A stretch of 64,000 nt of DNA from Lachnospiraceae bacterium. GTDB lineage: Bacteria > Bacillota > Clostridia > Lachnospirales > Lachnospiraceae. The stretch covers positions 1 through 64,000 of the forward strand of contig JAFWOE010000003.1 in the NCBI GenBank assembly GCA_017509985.1, given 5' to 3'. This document shows, piece by piece, positions 33,491 to 42,316 of the stretch (positions within the stretch are counted from its first letter, which is position 1; every line of letters starts with the position of its first letter). Position numbers and translations under genes: made by a program. The notes beneath the pieces were generated by a model that saw nothing but the letters and a program-made list of their open reading frames with translations, had not been told where the DNA came from and made no database searches.

Positions 33491-35791
33491 ATGCAGATTT
33501 CAGGGCTTGATTATAAAATCCAGGAAATGGCGGGGCGAATCAAGGAGCTTCGCGAAATCCAGAAATTCACTCCGGCCGAAATGGCCGACAAAACCGGCGT
33601 AACGATCGACGAGTACCTTGCGTGCGAGAGGGGAGAAAAAGACCTGAACTTCGCGTTCATCTACCGGTGCGCGGTCGCGCTCGGCGTGGACGTTACGGAT
33701 ATCATCGAGGGTGTGAGCCCGACGCTTTCATCCTATACGCTGACGCGGAAAGGCGAAGGTCAGCGGATCGACGAAGCACACGGCATGATCTATCACAACC
33801 TGGCGCCTTCTTTCCAGAACAGGGTCGCCGAGCCGCTGTATGTACAGGTACCGTATGATCCGGAAGCGGAGAATACCGATATAGAGCTTACCTCCCATGC
33901 CGGGCAGGAGCTGGATATCGTGATCTCCGGAAAACTGATGGTGCAGGTGGGATCGCATAAGGAAGTCCTGAACGAGGGCGATACGATCTATTACGACAGC
34001 GGCACGCCCCACGGCATGATCGCAGTAGGCGGGGAGGACTGTTATTTCTACGCAATCGTTCTGGACCAGTCCGGTACGCCCGACCAGGCCTATCTTCATT
34101 CTTCCAAGATCATCGAAGGGAAAAAACGTACGCCCACGGACCGCAGGGAAGATGAAAAAGACCGGCTTTACAACAAATATATCGAATGTGAAGAGGATGA
34201 GAACGGGACACCCACAAAGATCACGTTCAAGAATACCGAACATTTTAATTTTGCTTTCGATATTATCGATGAGCTTGCAAAGAAGGACCCCAACAAACTG
34301 GCCCTTCTGCATATTTCAAAAGACAAAGTAGAAAGACGGTTCACGTTTGACGACATGAAGCGTCTTTCCAACCGCTGCGCGAACTATTATAAGGCGATCG
34401 GTATCAAGAGAGGCGACCGTGTCATGCTTGTGCTTCGCCGGAACTATCAGTACTGGTTTGCGATCCTCGGACTCAACAAGATCGGGGCGATCGCGATCCT
34501 TGCACCCAACCAGCTCCAGGAGCACGATTTCGAGTACCGGTTCAACGCAGCCGGCATCAGCGCGATCCTCTGCACTGCAGACGGAGATGTTGCCGCAGAA
34601 GCGGAGAAAGCCATTGAAAAATGCCCGACGGTACAGACAAAGATCATTGTCAACGGCAGGAGGGAAGGATGGAGGACCTTTGACGAGGAGTATCCTCTGT
34701 ACCGGTCCTATTACCGCCGCACGGAAACTTCTCCCGGCGGGGACGATCTGATGCTCATGTTCTTCACGTCGGGAACTTCCGGCTATCCCAAGATGGCTGC
34801 CCATAATTATAAATATGCGCTGGGCCATTTCCACACTGCCCATTACTGGCACTGCGTGGATCCGGACGGCCTGCATCTGACGATCTCCGATACCGGCTGG
34901 GCCAAGGCGATGTGGGGCAAGCTTTACGGACAGTGGCTGTGCGAAGCGGGACTTTTTGTCTACGACTTCGACCGCTTTGATGCCGCGGATATCCTTCCCA
35001 TGTTTGCAAAATACAATATCACAACATTCTGCGCACCGCCGACGATGCTTAGGATGATGGTCAAGCAGGATATCGCCCAGTACGATCTTTCATCGATCCA
35101 GCATATGACGACGGCAGGCGAAGCGCTTAACCCGGAAGTATACCGGCAGTTTGAAAAGGCGACAGGACTGCAGATCATGGAGGGCTTCGGTCAGACCGAG
35201 ACGACGATGGTCATCGGGAACATGATCGGCGCACCCCATAAAGTCGGATCCATGGGCAAACCGGCTCCGATCTATGATGTGGACCTGGTGGACGAGGACG
35301 GAAAACCTGTTCCTGCAGGTGAGACCGGAGAGATCGTTATCCGGGTGGATAAGGAGATCCCGAACGGACTGTTCCGGGGATATTACAACGACGAAGAAAA
35401 GACCAGGGAAGCATGGCATGACGGTATGTATCACACCGGCGATACCGCATGGAGAGATGAAGACGGTTTCTACTGGTTCATCGGCCGGATCGACGACGTT
35501 ATCAAATCTTCTGGTTACCGTATCGGACCGTTTGAGATCGAGAGCGTGATCATGGAGCTTCCGTATGTTCTGGAGTGCGGCGTTTCCGCGGCTCCGGACC
35601 CGGTCCGCGGACAGATCGTCAAAGCCAGTGTCGTACTGACGCCGGGAACGGAACCCACAGAGGAACTGAAGAAAGAGATCCAGAACTACGTCAAGGCCAA
35701 TACGGCTCCTTATAAATATCCGAGGCTGGTCGTATTCAAGGACGAACTGCCCAAGACCGTAAGCGGGAAGATCCAGAGAAACAAACTGTAA
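33491..35791 (+). CDS. XRE-HTH, cupin and acyl-CoA synthetase fusion protein
   Basis: A continuous 766-residue frame with three domains. Residues 15-73 are an XRE-type helix-turn-helix (RIKELREIQKFTPAEMADKT then YLACERGEKD). Residues 115-195 are a cupin with SHAGQELDIVISGKL and EGDTIYYDSGTPHG (His136, Glu140, His174). Residues 245-766 are an AMP-forming ligase close to medium-chain acyl-CoA synthetases: P-loop MFFTSGTSGYPK (423-434), EGFGQTET (564-571), HTGDTAWRDEDGF and PKTVSGKIQRNKL with catalytic Lys760. XRE-cupin proteins usually regulate transcription in response to a small ligand; the ligase activates a carboxylate with ATP and CoA. The start has AAGGAG 7 bases upstream, inside the exporter gene end. 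Substrate and DNA target unknown. Confidence 0.88.
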   Translation: MQISGLDYKIQEMAGRIKELREIQKFTPAEMADKTGVTIDEYLACERGEKDLNFAFIYRCAVALGVDVTDIIEGVSPTLSSYTLTRKGEGQRIDEAHGMIYHNLAPSFQNRVAEPLYVQVPYDPEAENTDIELTSHAGQELDIVISGKLMVQVGSHKEVLNEGDTIYYDSGTPHGMIAVGGEDCYFYAIVLDQSGTPDQAYLHSSKIIEGKKRTPTDRREDEKDRLYNKYIECEEDENGTPTKITFKNTEHFNFAFDIIDELAKKDPNKLALLHISKDKVERRFTFDDMKRLSNRCANYYKAIGIKRGDRVMLVLRRNYQYWFAILGLNKIGAIAILAPNQLQEHDFEYRFNAAGISAILCTADGDVAAEAEKAIEKCPTVQTKIIVNGRREGWRTFDEEYPLYRSYYRRTETSPGGDDLMLMFFTSGTSGYPKMAAHNYKYALGHFHTAHYWHCVDPDGLHLTISDTGWAKAMWGKLYGQWLCEAGLFVYDFDRFDAADILPMFAKYNITTFCAPPTMLRMMVKQDIAQYDLSSIQHMTTAGEALNPEVYRQFEKATGLQIMEGFGQTETTMVIGNMIGAPHKVGSMGKPAPIYDVDLVDEDGKPVPAGETGEIVIRVDKEIPNGLFRGYYNDEEKTREAWHDGMYHTGDTAWRDEDGFYWFIGRIDDVIKSSGYRIGPFEIESVIMELPYVLECGVSAAPDPVRGQIVKASVVLTPGTEPTEELKKEIQNYVKANTAPYKYPRLVVFKDELPKTVSGKIQRNKL

Positions 35792-35823
35792 AAGTATTGC
35801 AGCAGGCAAAGAATTCAGCGTAT

Positions 35824-35829
35824 TATAAT
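35824..35829 (+). promoter_or_regulatory. -10 element before the zinc-ribbon membrane gene
   Basis: A consensus TATAAT 31 bases before the start codon; no good -35 is visible at the usual spacing. Confidence 0.35.
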
Positions 35830-35859
35830 ATTTAATATTTCAATGAGGAGGTAGTATCT

Positions 35860-36930
35860 ATGTTCTGTCCAAAATGCGGAAGCGATAATGCCGATAATTT
35901 CAAGTTCTGCAGGGTCTGCGGAGCTCCCCTGGCAGCCAAAGCGGAAGACGGAAAAGCGGTTTCCGGAGAACCGGAGATGAAGAAGCCGGAAGAGGCAGCT
36001 GCGTTACCGAAAGCAGAGACAAAAAAACCGGAAGCGGAAACACCCGCAGAAAAGCCCCAGTATACGGCGCAGCCCGGGTTCGGCGGATCTGCAAAGGCAG
36101 AAGGAACCGTTACGGTGCAGGAACGTGTTGCGAAAGTGGTACGCTCACCGCTTTCACTTATCGCGACCCTTCTGCTGACAGCCGTCATAGCTTTCGGGAT
36201 CATTTATTCAATACTTGTGCTTGGAGATATTAGTTTTTATCTGCCGGAATCGGTTTCCGAGACATTTACGGACCTTTCGGTCGCATCATTCATAGGGGGA
36301 CTGATCGCATCCATTCCCGTCATACTGATCTGCATCGGCATGTGGCTCCTTTATGCCTCCGCACTGAGGCATAAACCCGGCGAGATCAAAACCACCGGGC
36401 TGACGATCATCAAGGTCCTTGTGATCATTGCCTTTGTTTTGGAACTCATCGCCTGTGCTGTCGGCGTGATCGCCATGATCGGGATCAGCACGGGTTCCGC
36501 TGAGATCTTAAACCATATGCCGGAATTCCGTGATGTCAATGTAAGCGGGCTGGTAGGCGTCGCAGGCATCATCGGTCTCATTTTTATCGCAGCTGCGATC
36601 GTTCTCGGCATCCTCTTTTATATCAAGCTGATCGGGACGCTGAACTGGACAGGGGCAATGCTCCGTAACGAAGAATCGAGAAGGGGACCGTCTCTTTATG
36701 TTGCGGTAATCATTTTCATTGAAGCATTCTGTGCACTGCTCGGTACGGTCTCTGCCGCAGGGTTAACGTCTGTTCTGGCTGCGATCGGTCTTCCGCCTGA
36801 AGTGGAGGAAGCGGCAGAAGCAATTCTGCCGATGCTTTCCGGCGTTGCTATCCTTGCCCTGATCGAAACCGTGTTCCTGGTGCTCTGCGGTGTTCTGATC
36901 CTGAAGCTTCGCAAGGCAAAGGAGGCCTGA
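35860..36930 (+). CDS. Zinc-ribbon polytopic membrane protein
   Basis: A 356-residue protein. It begins with a zinc ribbon, FCPKCGSDNADNFKFCRVCG, followed by a Lys/Glu/Pro/Ala-rich linker to about residue 85. The rest contains about five or six hydrophobic helices (roughly 98-120, 145-170, 185-215, 228-255, 280-310, 325-350). GAGGAGG is 10 bases upstream. No enzymatic motif. It resembles the gene at 8372 in architecture but not in its membrane part. Monocistronic by its own -10 and a following terminator. Function unknown. Confidence 0.7.
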   Translation: MFCPKCGSDNADNFKFCRVCGAPLAAKAEDGKAVSGEPEMKKPEEAAALPKAETKKPEAETPAEKPQYTAQPGFGGSAKAEGTVTVQERVAKVVRSPLSLIATLLLTAVIAFGIIYSILVLGDISFYLPESVSETFTDLSVASFIGGLIASIPVILICIGMWLLYASALRHKPGEIKTTGLTIIKVLVIIAFVLELIACAVGVIAMIGISTGSAEILNHMPEFRDVNVSGLVGVAGIIGLIFIAAAIVLGILFYIKLIGTLNWTGAMLRNEESRRGPSLYVAVIIFIEAFCALLGTVSAAGLTSVLAAIGLPPEVEEAAEAILPMLSGVAILALIETVFLVLCGVLILKLRKAKEA

Positions 36931-36945
36931 CTGTTCAGGGAGACT

Positions 36946-36979
36946 TAAAAAAGGAACTGCTTCGGGCAGTTCCTTTTTT
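36946..36979. terminator. Bidirectional terminator between convergent membrane genes
   Basis: AAAAAAGGAACTGC pairs with GCAGTTCCTTTTTT around TTCGG. A-rich and T-rich flanks on both sides make it suitable for both the zinc-ribbon gene and the convergent small gene at 36994. Confidence 0.88.
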
Positions 36980-36993
36980 AGAGGGCAATGCTT

Positions 36994-37227
36994 TTATTTC
37001 TCTTTTTCTTCTTCAGCTTTGTCTTTTCCCGAAAGCTTCGGGAGCAGCTTTGCCACAAACTGCATGGCATAGATGATCACCGGTACGGCAATCGTGCAGA
37101 AGATCGCCGCCATGAGCCAGTTTTTGGAATCCGGATGCTTCATCAGCGCAAAGATGATGGTCAGCGCATACATGAGAGCGATCAGGACCAGTCCGATTAC
37201 AGCAAGGATCCGTTTGACTTTTTTCAT
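36994..37227 (-). CDS. Small two-helix membrane protein
   Basis: A 77-residue protein with two hydrophobic segments (about residues 7-28 and 38-60) and a highly charged Lys/Glu tail. AGAGGACTG precedes the ATG. It lies between a tRNA-Gly gene on the same strand and a bidirectional terminator. I do not recognise a family; the coding call rests on the ribosome site, membrane pattern and terminator. Confidence 0.65.
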   Translation of the reverse strand: MKKVKRILAVIGLVLIALMYALTIIFALMKHPDSKNWLMAAIFCTIAVPVIIYAMQFVAKLLPKLSGKDKAEEEKEK

Positions 37228-37261
37228 GCTTTCAGTCCTCTTGTTTCTTTGAAAAAGAAAG

Positions 37262-37332
37262 AGCAGGCGAGGGGAATCGAACCCCCCTCCCCAGCTTGGG
37301 AAGCTGGTGTTCTACCAATGAACTACGCCTGC
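37262..37332 (-). tRNA. tRNA-Gly (anticodon CCC)
   Basis: A 71-base cloverleaf on the minus strand. The 7-bp acceptor stem pairs GCAGGCG with CGCCTGC; the D arm has GTTC and GAAC around ATTGGTA; the anticodon stem CCAGC/GCTGG holds the loop TTCCCAA with anticodon CCC, reading GGG. The T arm has GGGGG, TTCGATT and CCCCT. The 3' CCA is not encoded. A T-rich run follows at the 3' end. Confidence 0.95.
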
Positions 37333-37378
37333 GTCGAATCATATTCTATCACTTTAACAATGCATCATCAAGTATTAA

Positions 37379-37407
37379 TTGCAGAGAATCTCCAAACATG
37401 GTATCAT
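37379..37407 (+). promoter_or_regulatory. Promoter of the YbhN-like gene
   Basis: TTGCAG (37379-37384) and TATCAT (37402-37407) are 17 bases apart. The likely start codon is only 30 bases beyond the -10, with no Shine-Dalgarno sequence between. Confidence 0.4.
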
Positions 37408-37436
37408 ATACGATATTGCTTTTTACGGTATAAATT

Positions 37437-38504
37437 GTGGTAAGAAAGTTTTTTAAAAATAAAAAAACTTTGGCGGGGCTGGCGTTTATGGCCGTCCTTT
37501 TCCTCCTGACGGTCCTGGCGATCCTCAGAGGGGAAAGCCTGGAGAGCATAGTAGAGGCGATGGTGGGAGCGGATCCCCGGTATATCATCCTCTCTGTTTT
37601 CTGTGTCATCCTGTTTCTGTTCATCCAGGGAATAAGCATCCGCATCAGCCTCAGCGCGCTGGATCAGAAGTCGAACATGTTCCACTGCACGCTTTATTCG
37701 TTTACGGGCTTTTTCTATTGCTGCATCACGCCGTTCCAGATCGGCGGACCTCCGATGCAGATTTACTACATGCATAAAGAAGGCATACCGGTCCCGGTAT
37801 CTTCGATCATCCTGCTGGTCATTGCTTCAATGTACAAGGTCGTGCTGGTCGTTGTGGGAATCCTCGTTCTGATCTTCGGAGCACGGTATACGCTCGGACC
37901 GCTCTGGGAGATCATGCCGATCTACGGCATAGGCATGCTGTTTACCGTCGCCTTCTGTGCGTTCCTGGCGCTGATGATCCTGCATCCGAACCTTGCAAGA
38001 CGTTTTCTGGTCAAGGTCGTCACGGTCTTTACGGACAAGCATATCCTGAGATACAAGGAAGACCGTATCCCGAAGCTGAACAAGGCGATGGACAAATATA
38101 AGGAAACGGCTTCGTTCTTCAAGGAGCACGGCGTCCTTTCGGTGGTGATCTTTGTGCTTTCTTTTGTGCAGAGGTTCGTATTATATACATCCACCTACTT
38201 TGTTTACAAAGCCCTGGGCCTCGGCGGAACGGGATGGTTCCGGATCGTCATCTTCCAGGCAATCATCTCACTCTGTGTGGACATGCTCCCGATCCCCGGC
38301 GGAGTCGGAGTTTCCGAATACATCTTTACCGTGATCTTTTCCGGCATCTTTACCGGAGGTACACTGATCCCCGGACTTGTTTTAAGCCGCGGCATCGCAT
38401 ACTATGTCCAGCTGATCATCTGTGCGGTAATTGCCGTATTCACACACCTTCACTTCCGGCATTACGGGGAAAGGACTGCGGAAGAAAATGTCCAGGCACA
38501 GTGA
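37437..38504 (+). CDS. YbhN/MprF-flippase-like membrane protein
   Basis: A 355-residue polytopic protein of the lysylphosphatidylglycerol synthase transmembrane-region family (UPF0104). Visible family features are CCITPFQIGGPPMQIYYM near residue 100 and SLCVDMLPIPGGVGVSEYIFT near residue 285, with about eight hydrophobic helices. Relatives include the flippase half of MprF and YbhN. No synthase domain is attached. The GTG start gives a basic N-terminus before the first helix, but has no ribosome site, so the exact start is unsure. The queH gene overlaps its end by 17 bases. Confidence 0.78.
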   Translation: MVRKFFKNKKTLAGLAFMAVLFLLTVLAILRGESLESIVEAMVGADPRYIILSVFCVILFLFIQGISIRISLSALDQKSNMFHCTLYSFTGFFYCCITPFQIGGPPMQIYYMHKEGIPVPVSSIILLVIASMYKVVLVVVGILVLIFGARYTLGPLWEIMPIYGIGMLFTVAFCAFLALMILHPNLARRFLVKVVTVFTDKHILRYKEDRIPKLNKAMDKYKETASFFKEHGVLSVVIFVLSFVQRFVLYTSTYFVYKALGLGGTGWFRIVIFQAIISLCVDMLPIPGGVGVSEYIFTVIFSGIFTGGTLIPGLVLSRGIAYYVQLIICAVIAVFTHLHFRHYGERTAEENVQAQ

Positions 38505-39147
38505 GTATCAGGCAGCAGCCGACCGGCTTACGGAGGAGATCAAAGAGAAGGGCCTTCGGCCGAAACTCCTTCTTCATGCCTGCTGCGCTCCCTGTTCCAG
38601 TTATGTGCTGGAAGCTCTTTCCGGGAATTTTGAACTTACGGTATTTTACTTCAATCCGAATATTTCACCGGAAGAGGAATACAGGAAAAGAGCCGCCGAA
38701 CTTAAGAGGCTGACCGGCTGCATGGACGAAGCAGAAGGCATTCGGCTGATCGTGGGGGAATATTCCGTAGAGCTGTTTGCAGAAGCCGTAAAAGGACTGG
38801 AAAACGAACCGGAAGGAGGAAGCCGGTGTGAAGCATGCTTCCGGCTTCGCCTGGGAGAAACGGCCCGCGTCGCCGCGGAAAACGGTTTCGACTATTTTAC
38901 GACAACGCTGACGATCAGTCCGCATAAAAATGCCCCGTTGCTGAATGAGATCGGTTATGGACTGGCGCGGGAATACGGGGTGCAGTGGTTCCCTTCCGAT
39001 TTCAAGAAAAAGGGAGGCTTCAAAAGAAGCATCGAACTGTCCGAAAAATACGGTCTGTACCGGCAGGATTACTGCGGCTGCATTTATTCAAAGCTGGAAA
39101 GGGAGAGACAGCAGACCGCAGGCAGCACTGCCGCGGAAAGACAGTAA
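38488..39147 (+). CDS. queH: Epoxyqueuosine reductase QueH
   Basis: A 219-residue protein of the QueH (DUF208) family, which reduces epoxyqueuosine to queuosine in tRNA in place of QueG. Conserved cysteines are visible at the expected sites: [10 protein letters not shown] (Cys32, 33, 36), [11 protein letters not shown] (Cys114, 117) and DYCGC (Cys196, 198), with ISPHKN in the middle. These hold an iron-sulfur cluster and iron site in studied QueH. The start at 38488 has GGAAG upstream and overlaps the preceding gene; the longer frame from 38431 only extends into it. Confidence 0.92.
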   Translation: MSRHSEYQAAADRLTEEIKEKGLRPKLLLHACCAPCSSYVLEALSGNFELTVFYFNPNISPEEEYRKRAAELKRLTGCMDEAEGIRLIVGEYSVELFAEAVKGLENEPEGGSRCEACFRLRLGETARVAAENGFDYFTTTLTISPHKNAPLLNEIGYGLAREYGVQWFPSDFKKKGGFKRSIELSEKYGLYRQDYCGCIYSKLERERQQTAGSTAAERQ

Positions 39148-39202
39148 AAATATAAACAATTGCCTTATAACAGCAGTTCCATATAACAGGAGGAGAAAAC
39201 TT

Positions 39203-40288
39203 ATGGAGAACAAATTCAAAGTTGCTGTACTCGGTGCAACAGGCATGGTAGGCCAGAGATTCATTTCACTTCTTGAGAACCATCCCTGGTTCGAAGTAGC
39301 TGTGGTAGCAGCCAGTGCGAGAAGCGCAGGGAAGACTTATGAGGAGTCTGTCGGTGACCGCTGGAAGATGACTACGCCGATGCCGGAAGGGGTCAAAAAC
39401 CTGGTCATCGAGGATGTCAGCAATGTAGAGAGAGTTGCGGCGCAGGTGGACTTTGTCTTTTCGGCAGTGGACATGTCCAAGGAAGAGATCCGCGAAATCG
39501 AAGATGAGTATGCAAAAACAGAAACCCCCGTGGTCTCCAACAACAGTGCCCACCGGTGGACGCCGGATGTGCCGATGGTCGTTCCGGAGATCAACCCGGA
39601 GCACTTTGAGGTGATTGAATTCCAGAAAAAGCGCCTCGGGACCAAAAAAGGCTTTGTTGCGGTTAAGCCGAACTGCTCGATCCAGAGTTATGTCCCGGCA
39701 TTGTTTGCCTGGAGGGAATTCGAACCGTATGAAGTGATCGTTTCCACCTATCAGGCGATTTCCGGCGCCGGCAAGACCTTTAAAGACTGGCCGGAAATGG
39801 TCGAAAACATCATCCCGCATATTTCCGGAGAAGAAGAAAAATCCGAGCAGGAACCGCTCCGTATCTTCGGACGTCTGGAAGACGGAGTGATCGTCAAGGC
39901 GGAAGAGCCGAAGATCAGCTGCCAGTGCATCCGCGTGCCGGTACTGAACGGACATACTGCGACCGCTTTTGTCAAATTCCGCAAACAGCCCACAAAAGAC
40001 CAGCTGATCGAAAGACTGATCAACTTCAAGGGACTGCCCCAGGAGAAGGAGCTCCCGAGCGCGCCGAAGCAGTTCATCCAGTATTTCGATGAACCCGACC
40101 GTCCCCAGGTCAAGCTGGACGTAGAGTACGAAAACGGAATGGGCGTTTCGGTAGGACGTCTTCGTGAAGATACGATCTACGACTGGAAGTTTGTCTCTCT
40201 CAGCCATAATACGGTGCGGGGAGCCGCCGGCGGAGCGATCCTCTGCGCGGAATCCCTGGTATCCCTGGGATATATCGAGAAGAAATAA
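39203..40288 (+). CDS. asd: Aspartate-semialdehyde dehydrogenase
   Basis: A 361-residue enzyme that reduces aspartyl phosphate to aspartate semialdehyde for lysine/diaminopimelate, threonine and methionine synthesis. The NADP-binding motif is [12 protein letters not shown], the catalytic Cys158 is in VKPNCSIQ, and the C-terminus has [12 protein letters not shown] and [15 protein letters not shown]. The wording is of the archaeal/clostridial branch rather than the enterobacterial one. The start at 39203 has AGGAGG 7 bases upstream; upstream extension in the same frame would run back through queH. topB follows after 6 bases. Confidence 0.94.
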   Translation: MENKFKVAVLGATGMVGQRFISLLENHPWFEVAVVAASARSAGKTYEESVGDRWKMTTPMPEGVKNLVIEDVSNVERVAAQVDFVFSAVDMSKEEIREIEDEYAKTETPVVSNNSAHRWTPDVPMVVPEINPEHFEVIEFQKKRLGTKKGFVAVKPNCSIQSYVPALFAWREFEPYEVIVSTYQAISGAGKTFKDWPEMVENIIPHISGEEEKSEQEPLRIFGRLEDGVIVKAEEPKISCQCIRVPVLNGHTATAFVKFRKQPTKDQLIERLINFKGLPQEKELPSAPKQFIQYFDEPDRPQVKLDVEYENGMGVSVGRLREDTIYDWKFVSLSHNTVRGAAGGAILCAESLVSLGYIEKK

Positions 40289-40294
40289 AACCGG

Positions 40295-42310
40295 ATGAAA
40301 TCGCTTTTCATAGCAGAAAAACCAAGTGTTGCCCGCGAATTCGCGGCTGCCCTGCATGAAAGAATGAGCAGCCGCAGCGGTTTCATGGAATCTGATAATT
40401 ATATTGTGACCTGGTGTCTTGGACACCTGGTCACAATGAGTTATCCGGACAGATACGACGAAGCGCTGAAAAAATGGACGCTTGAGACGCTTCCGTTTCT
40501 TCCGGATACGTTTTTGTACGAGATCATCCCCTCATCGAAAGAACAGTTCGAGACCGTGAAAAGTCTTTTGAACCGGGAAGATGTAGGGACGATCTTTGTA
40601 TGCACCGATGCCGGGCGCGAAGGAGAGTATATCTACCGGCTCGTCGCCCAGGAGGCAAAGGTCAGCGGAAAAGTACAGAAAAGAGTATGGATCGACTCCC
40701 AGACCGAAGAGGAGATCCGAAGAGGCATACGAGAGGCAAAACTGCTGTCAGAATATGACGCGCTGGCTTCGGCGGCCTATCTGCGCGCGCAGGAAGATTA
40801 TCTGATGGGCATCAATTTTTCCCGCGTCCTTTCGCTCAAATATGCGTACGGACTGCAGCAGTATTCCGGCAGCAGCAGATACCGGCCTATTTCGGCCGGG
40901 CGCGTAATGACCTGTGTTCTGGGCATGGTCGTGCGGCGTGAGCGCGAGATACGGGATTTTGTGAAGCAGCCTTTCTTTAAAGTCCAGGCCGCGTTTTCAA
41001 AGGATGCATCCGGCTACTCGGGAGAATGGAGGACTGTGCCGGGAAGCCTTTATGAGGATTCTCCGTATCTGTACAAGGACAGCGGCTTTACAAGAAGGGA
41101 AACGGCCGAGGAACTGATCCGGCGGCTTTCAGCTCCGGAATCTTTCGGGATCGTCGAAAAATGCGAAAAGAAAAAAGAGACGAAGAATCCGCCGCTGCTC
41201 TATAACCTCGCGGAGCTTCAGAACGACTGCTCAAAGTATTTCCGGATCAGTCCGGACCAGACGTTAAATGTAGCCCAGAGCTTGTATGAAAAGAAGCTGA
41301 CGACGTATCCGAGAACGGATGCGCGCGTGCTTTCGAGTGCAGTCGCAAAAGAGATCGAAAAGAATATCAGGGGGCTTGCCGCCTATGAACCGATGGCTCC
41401 GTTTGCTGCGGAGATCCTGGCAAATGGTTCATACAGAGATATTATCAATACACGCTATACGAATGATAAGCAGGTCACGGATCATTACGCCATGATCCCC
41501 ACAGGGTCCGGGATCCAGGGGATCGGGAAACTGAACAGGCTGGAGGAAGATGTTTACCGACTTATCTGCACGAGATTTTTAAGCATCTTTTATCCGGCGG
41601 CCGTATATGAAAAACTGAACGTGACCACTAAGGTCAAAACGGAAGCCTTTGTTTCTTCCGCGAAAGTGCTGAAGAGCGAAGGGTATCTTAAAGTTGCTTC
41701 CGGAAGAGGAAACGAAGAACCCGACAAAGAGGAAGAAGGCCCCGCAGCCTCGATGCAGGCACTGCTGGAGCTGAAAAAAGGCGACCGGGTCACCGTAACC
41801 GGCTTTGAGATTAAGGAGGGCGAGACCCAGCCTCCGAAAAGATATACTTCCGGATCGATGATCCTTGCCATGGAGAACGCCGGAAAACTGATCGAAGATG
41901 AAGAACTGCGTGCACAGATCCGCGGCAGCTGGATCGGCACTTCGGCAACAAGGGCCGAAATATTAAAGAAACTGGTCAATATCGAATATCTGAAACTGGC
42001 GGCAAAGACGCAGGTGATCACACCGACAAAGATCGGCGAGATGGTCTACGAGATCGTTGACGCGTCCATCCGGCCGCTCCTGAACGCGGAACTTACGGCG
42101 AGCTGGGAAAAGGGCCTTTCCTATGTGGCCGACGGAAGCGTTACCAGAGAGGAGTATCTGGAAAAACTGGAAGACTTTGTCCGCCGGCATACGGAACGGG
42201 TAAAGGGCCTGAATAATCAGTCTGCCCTTCGGCAGCGGTTTGACAGCTTTATGCAGTATTACGAAACAGGGCGCAGGAAAACCGGCTCCGCCGCCGGAAA
42301 AAGCAATTAA
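40295..42310 (+). CDS. topB: DNA topoisomerase III
   Basis: A 671-residue type IA topoisomerase. The TOPRIM domain has IAEKPSVAREFAAAL with the catalytic Glu and CTDAGREGEYIYRLV with the acidic pair. The active-site tyrosine is Tyr338 in LTTYPRTDARVLSS. The region HYAMIPTG and the later TRAEILKKLVN are also typical. There is no C-terminal zinc finger array, as in TopB rather than TopA. It removes precatenanes and resolves recombination intermediates with RecQ-type helicases. Follows asd with 6 bases between, and is followed after 6 bases by the next gene. Confidence 0.94.
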   Translation: MKSLFIAEKPSVAREFAAALHERMSSRSGFMESDNYIVTWCLGHLVTMSYPDRYDEALKKWTLETLPFLPDTFLYEIIPSSKEQFETVKSLLNREDVGTIFVCTDAGREGEYIYRLVAQEAKVSGKVQKRVWIDSQTEEEIRRGIREAKLLSEYDALASAAYLRAQEDYLMGINFSRVLSLKYAYGLQQYSGSSRYRPISAGRVMTCVLGMVVRREREIRDFVKQPFFKVQAAFSKDASGYSGEWRTVPGSLYEDSPYLYKDSGFTRRETAEELIRRLSAPESFGIVEKCEKKKETKNPPLLYNLAELQNDCSKYFRISPDQTLNVAQSLYEKKLTTYPRTDARVLSSAVAKEIEKNIRGLAAYEPMAPFAAEILANGSYRDIINTRYTNDKQVTDHYAMIPTGSGIQGIGKLNRLEEDVYRLICTRFLSIFYPAAVYEKLNVTTKVKTEAFVSSAKVLKSEGYLKVASGRGNEEPDKEEEGPAASMQALLELKKGDRVTVTGFEIKEGETQPPKRYTSGSMILAMENAGKLIEDEELRAQIRGSWIGTSATRAEILKKLVNIEYLKLAAKTQVITPTKIGEMVYEIVDASIRPLLNAELTASWEKGLSYVADGSVTREEYLEKLEDFVRRHTERVKGLNNQSALRQRFDSFMQYYETGRRKTGSAAGKSN

Positions 42311-42316
42311 GCAGCT

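Noticed and set aside
38945..39202. Upstream extension of asd into queH
   Set aside because: The family N-terminus and a strong AGGAGG mark 39203; the extension is out-of-frame shadow of queH.
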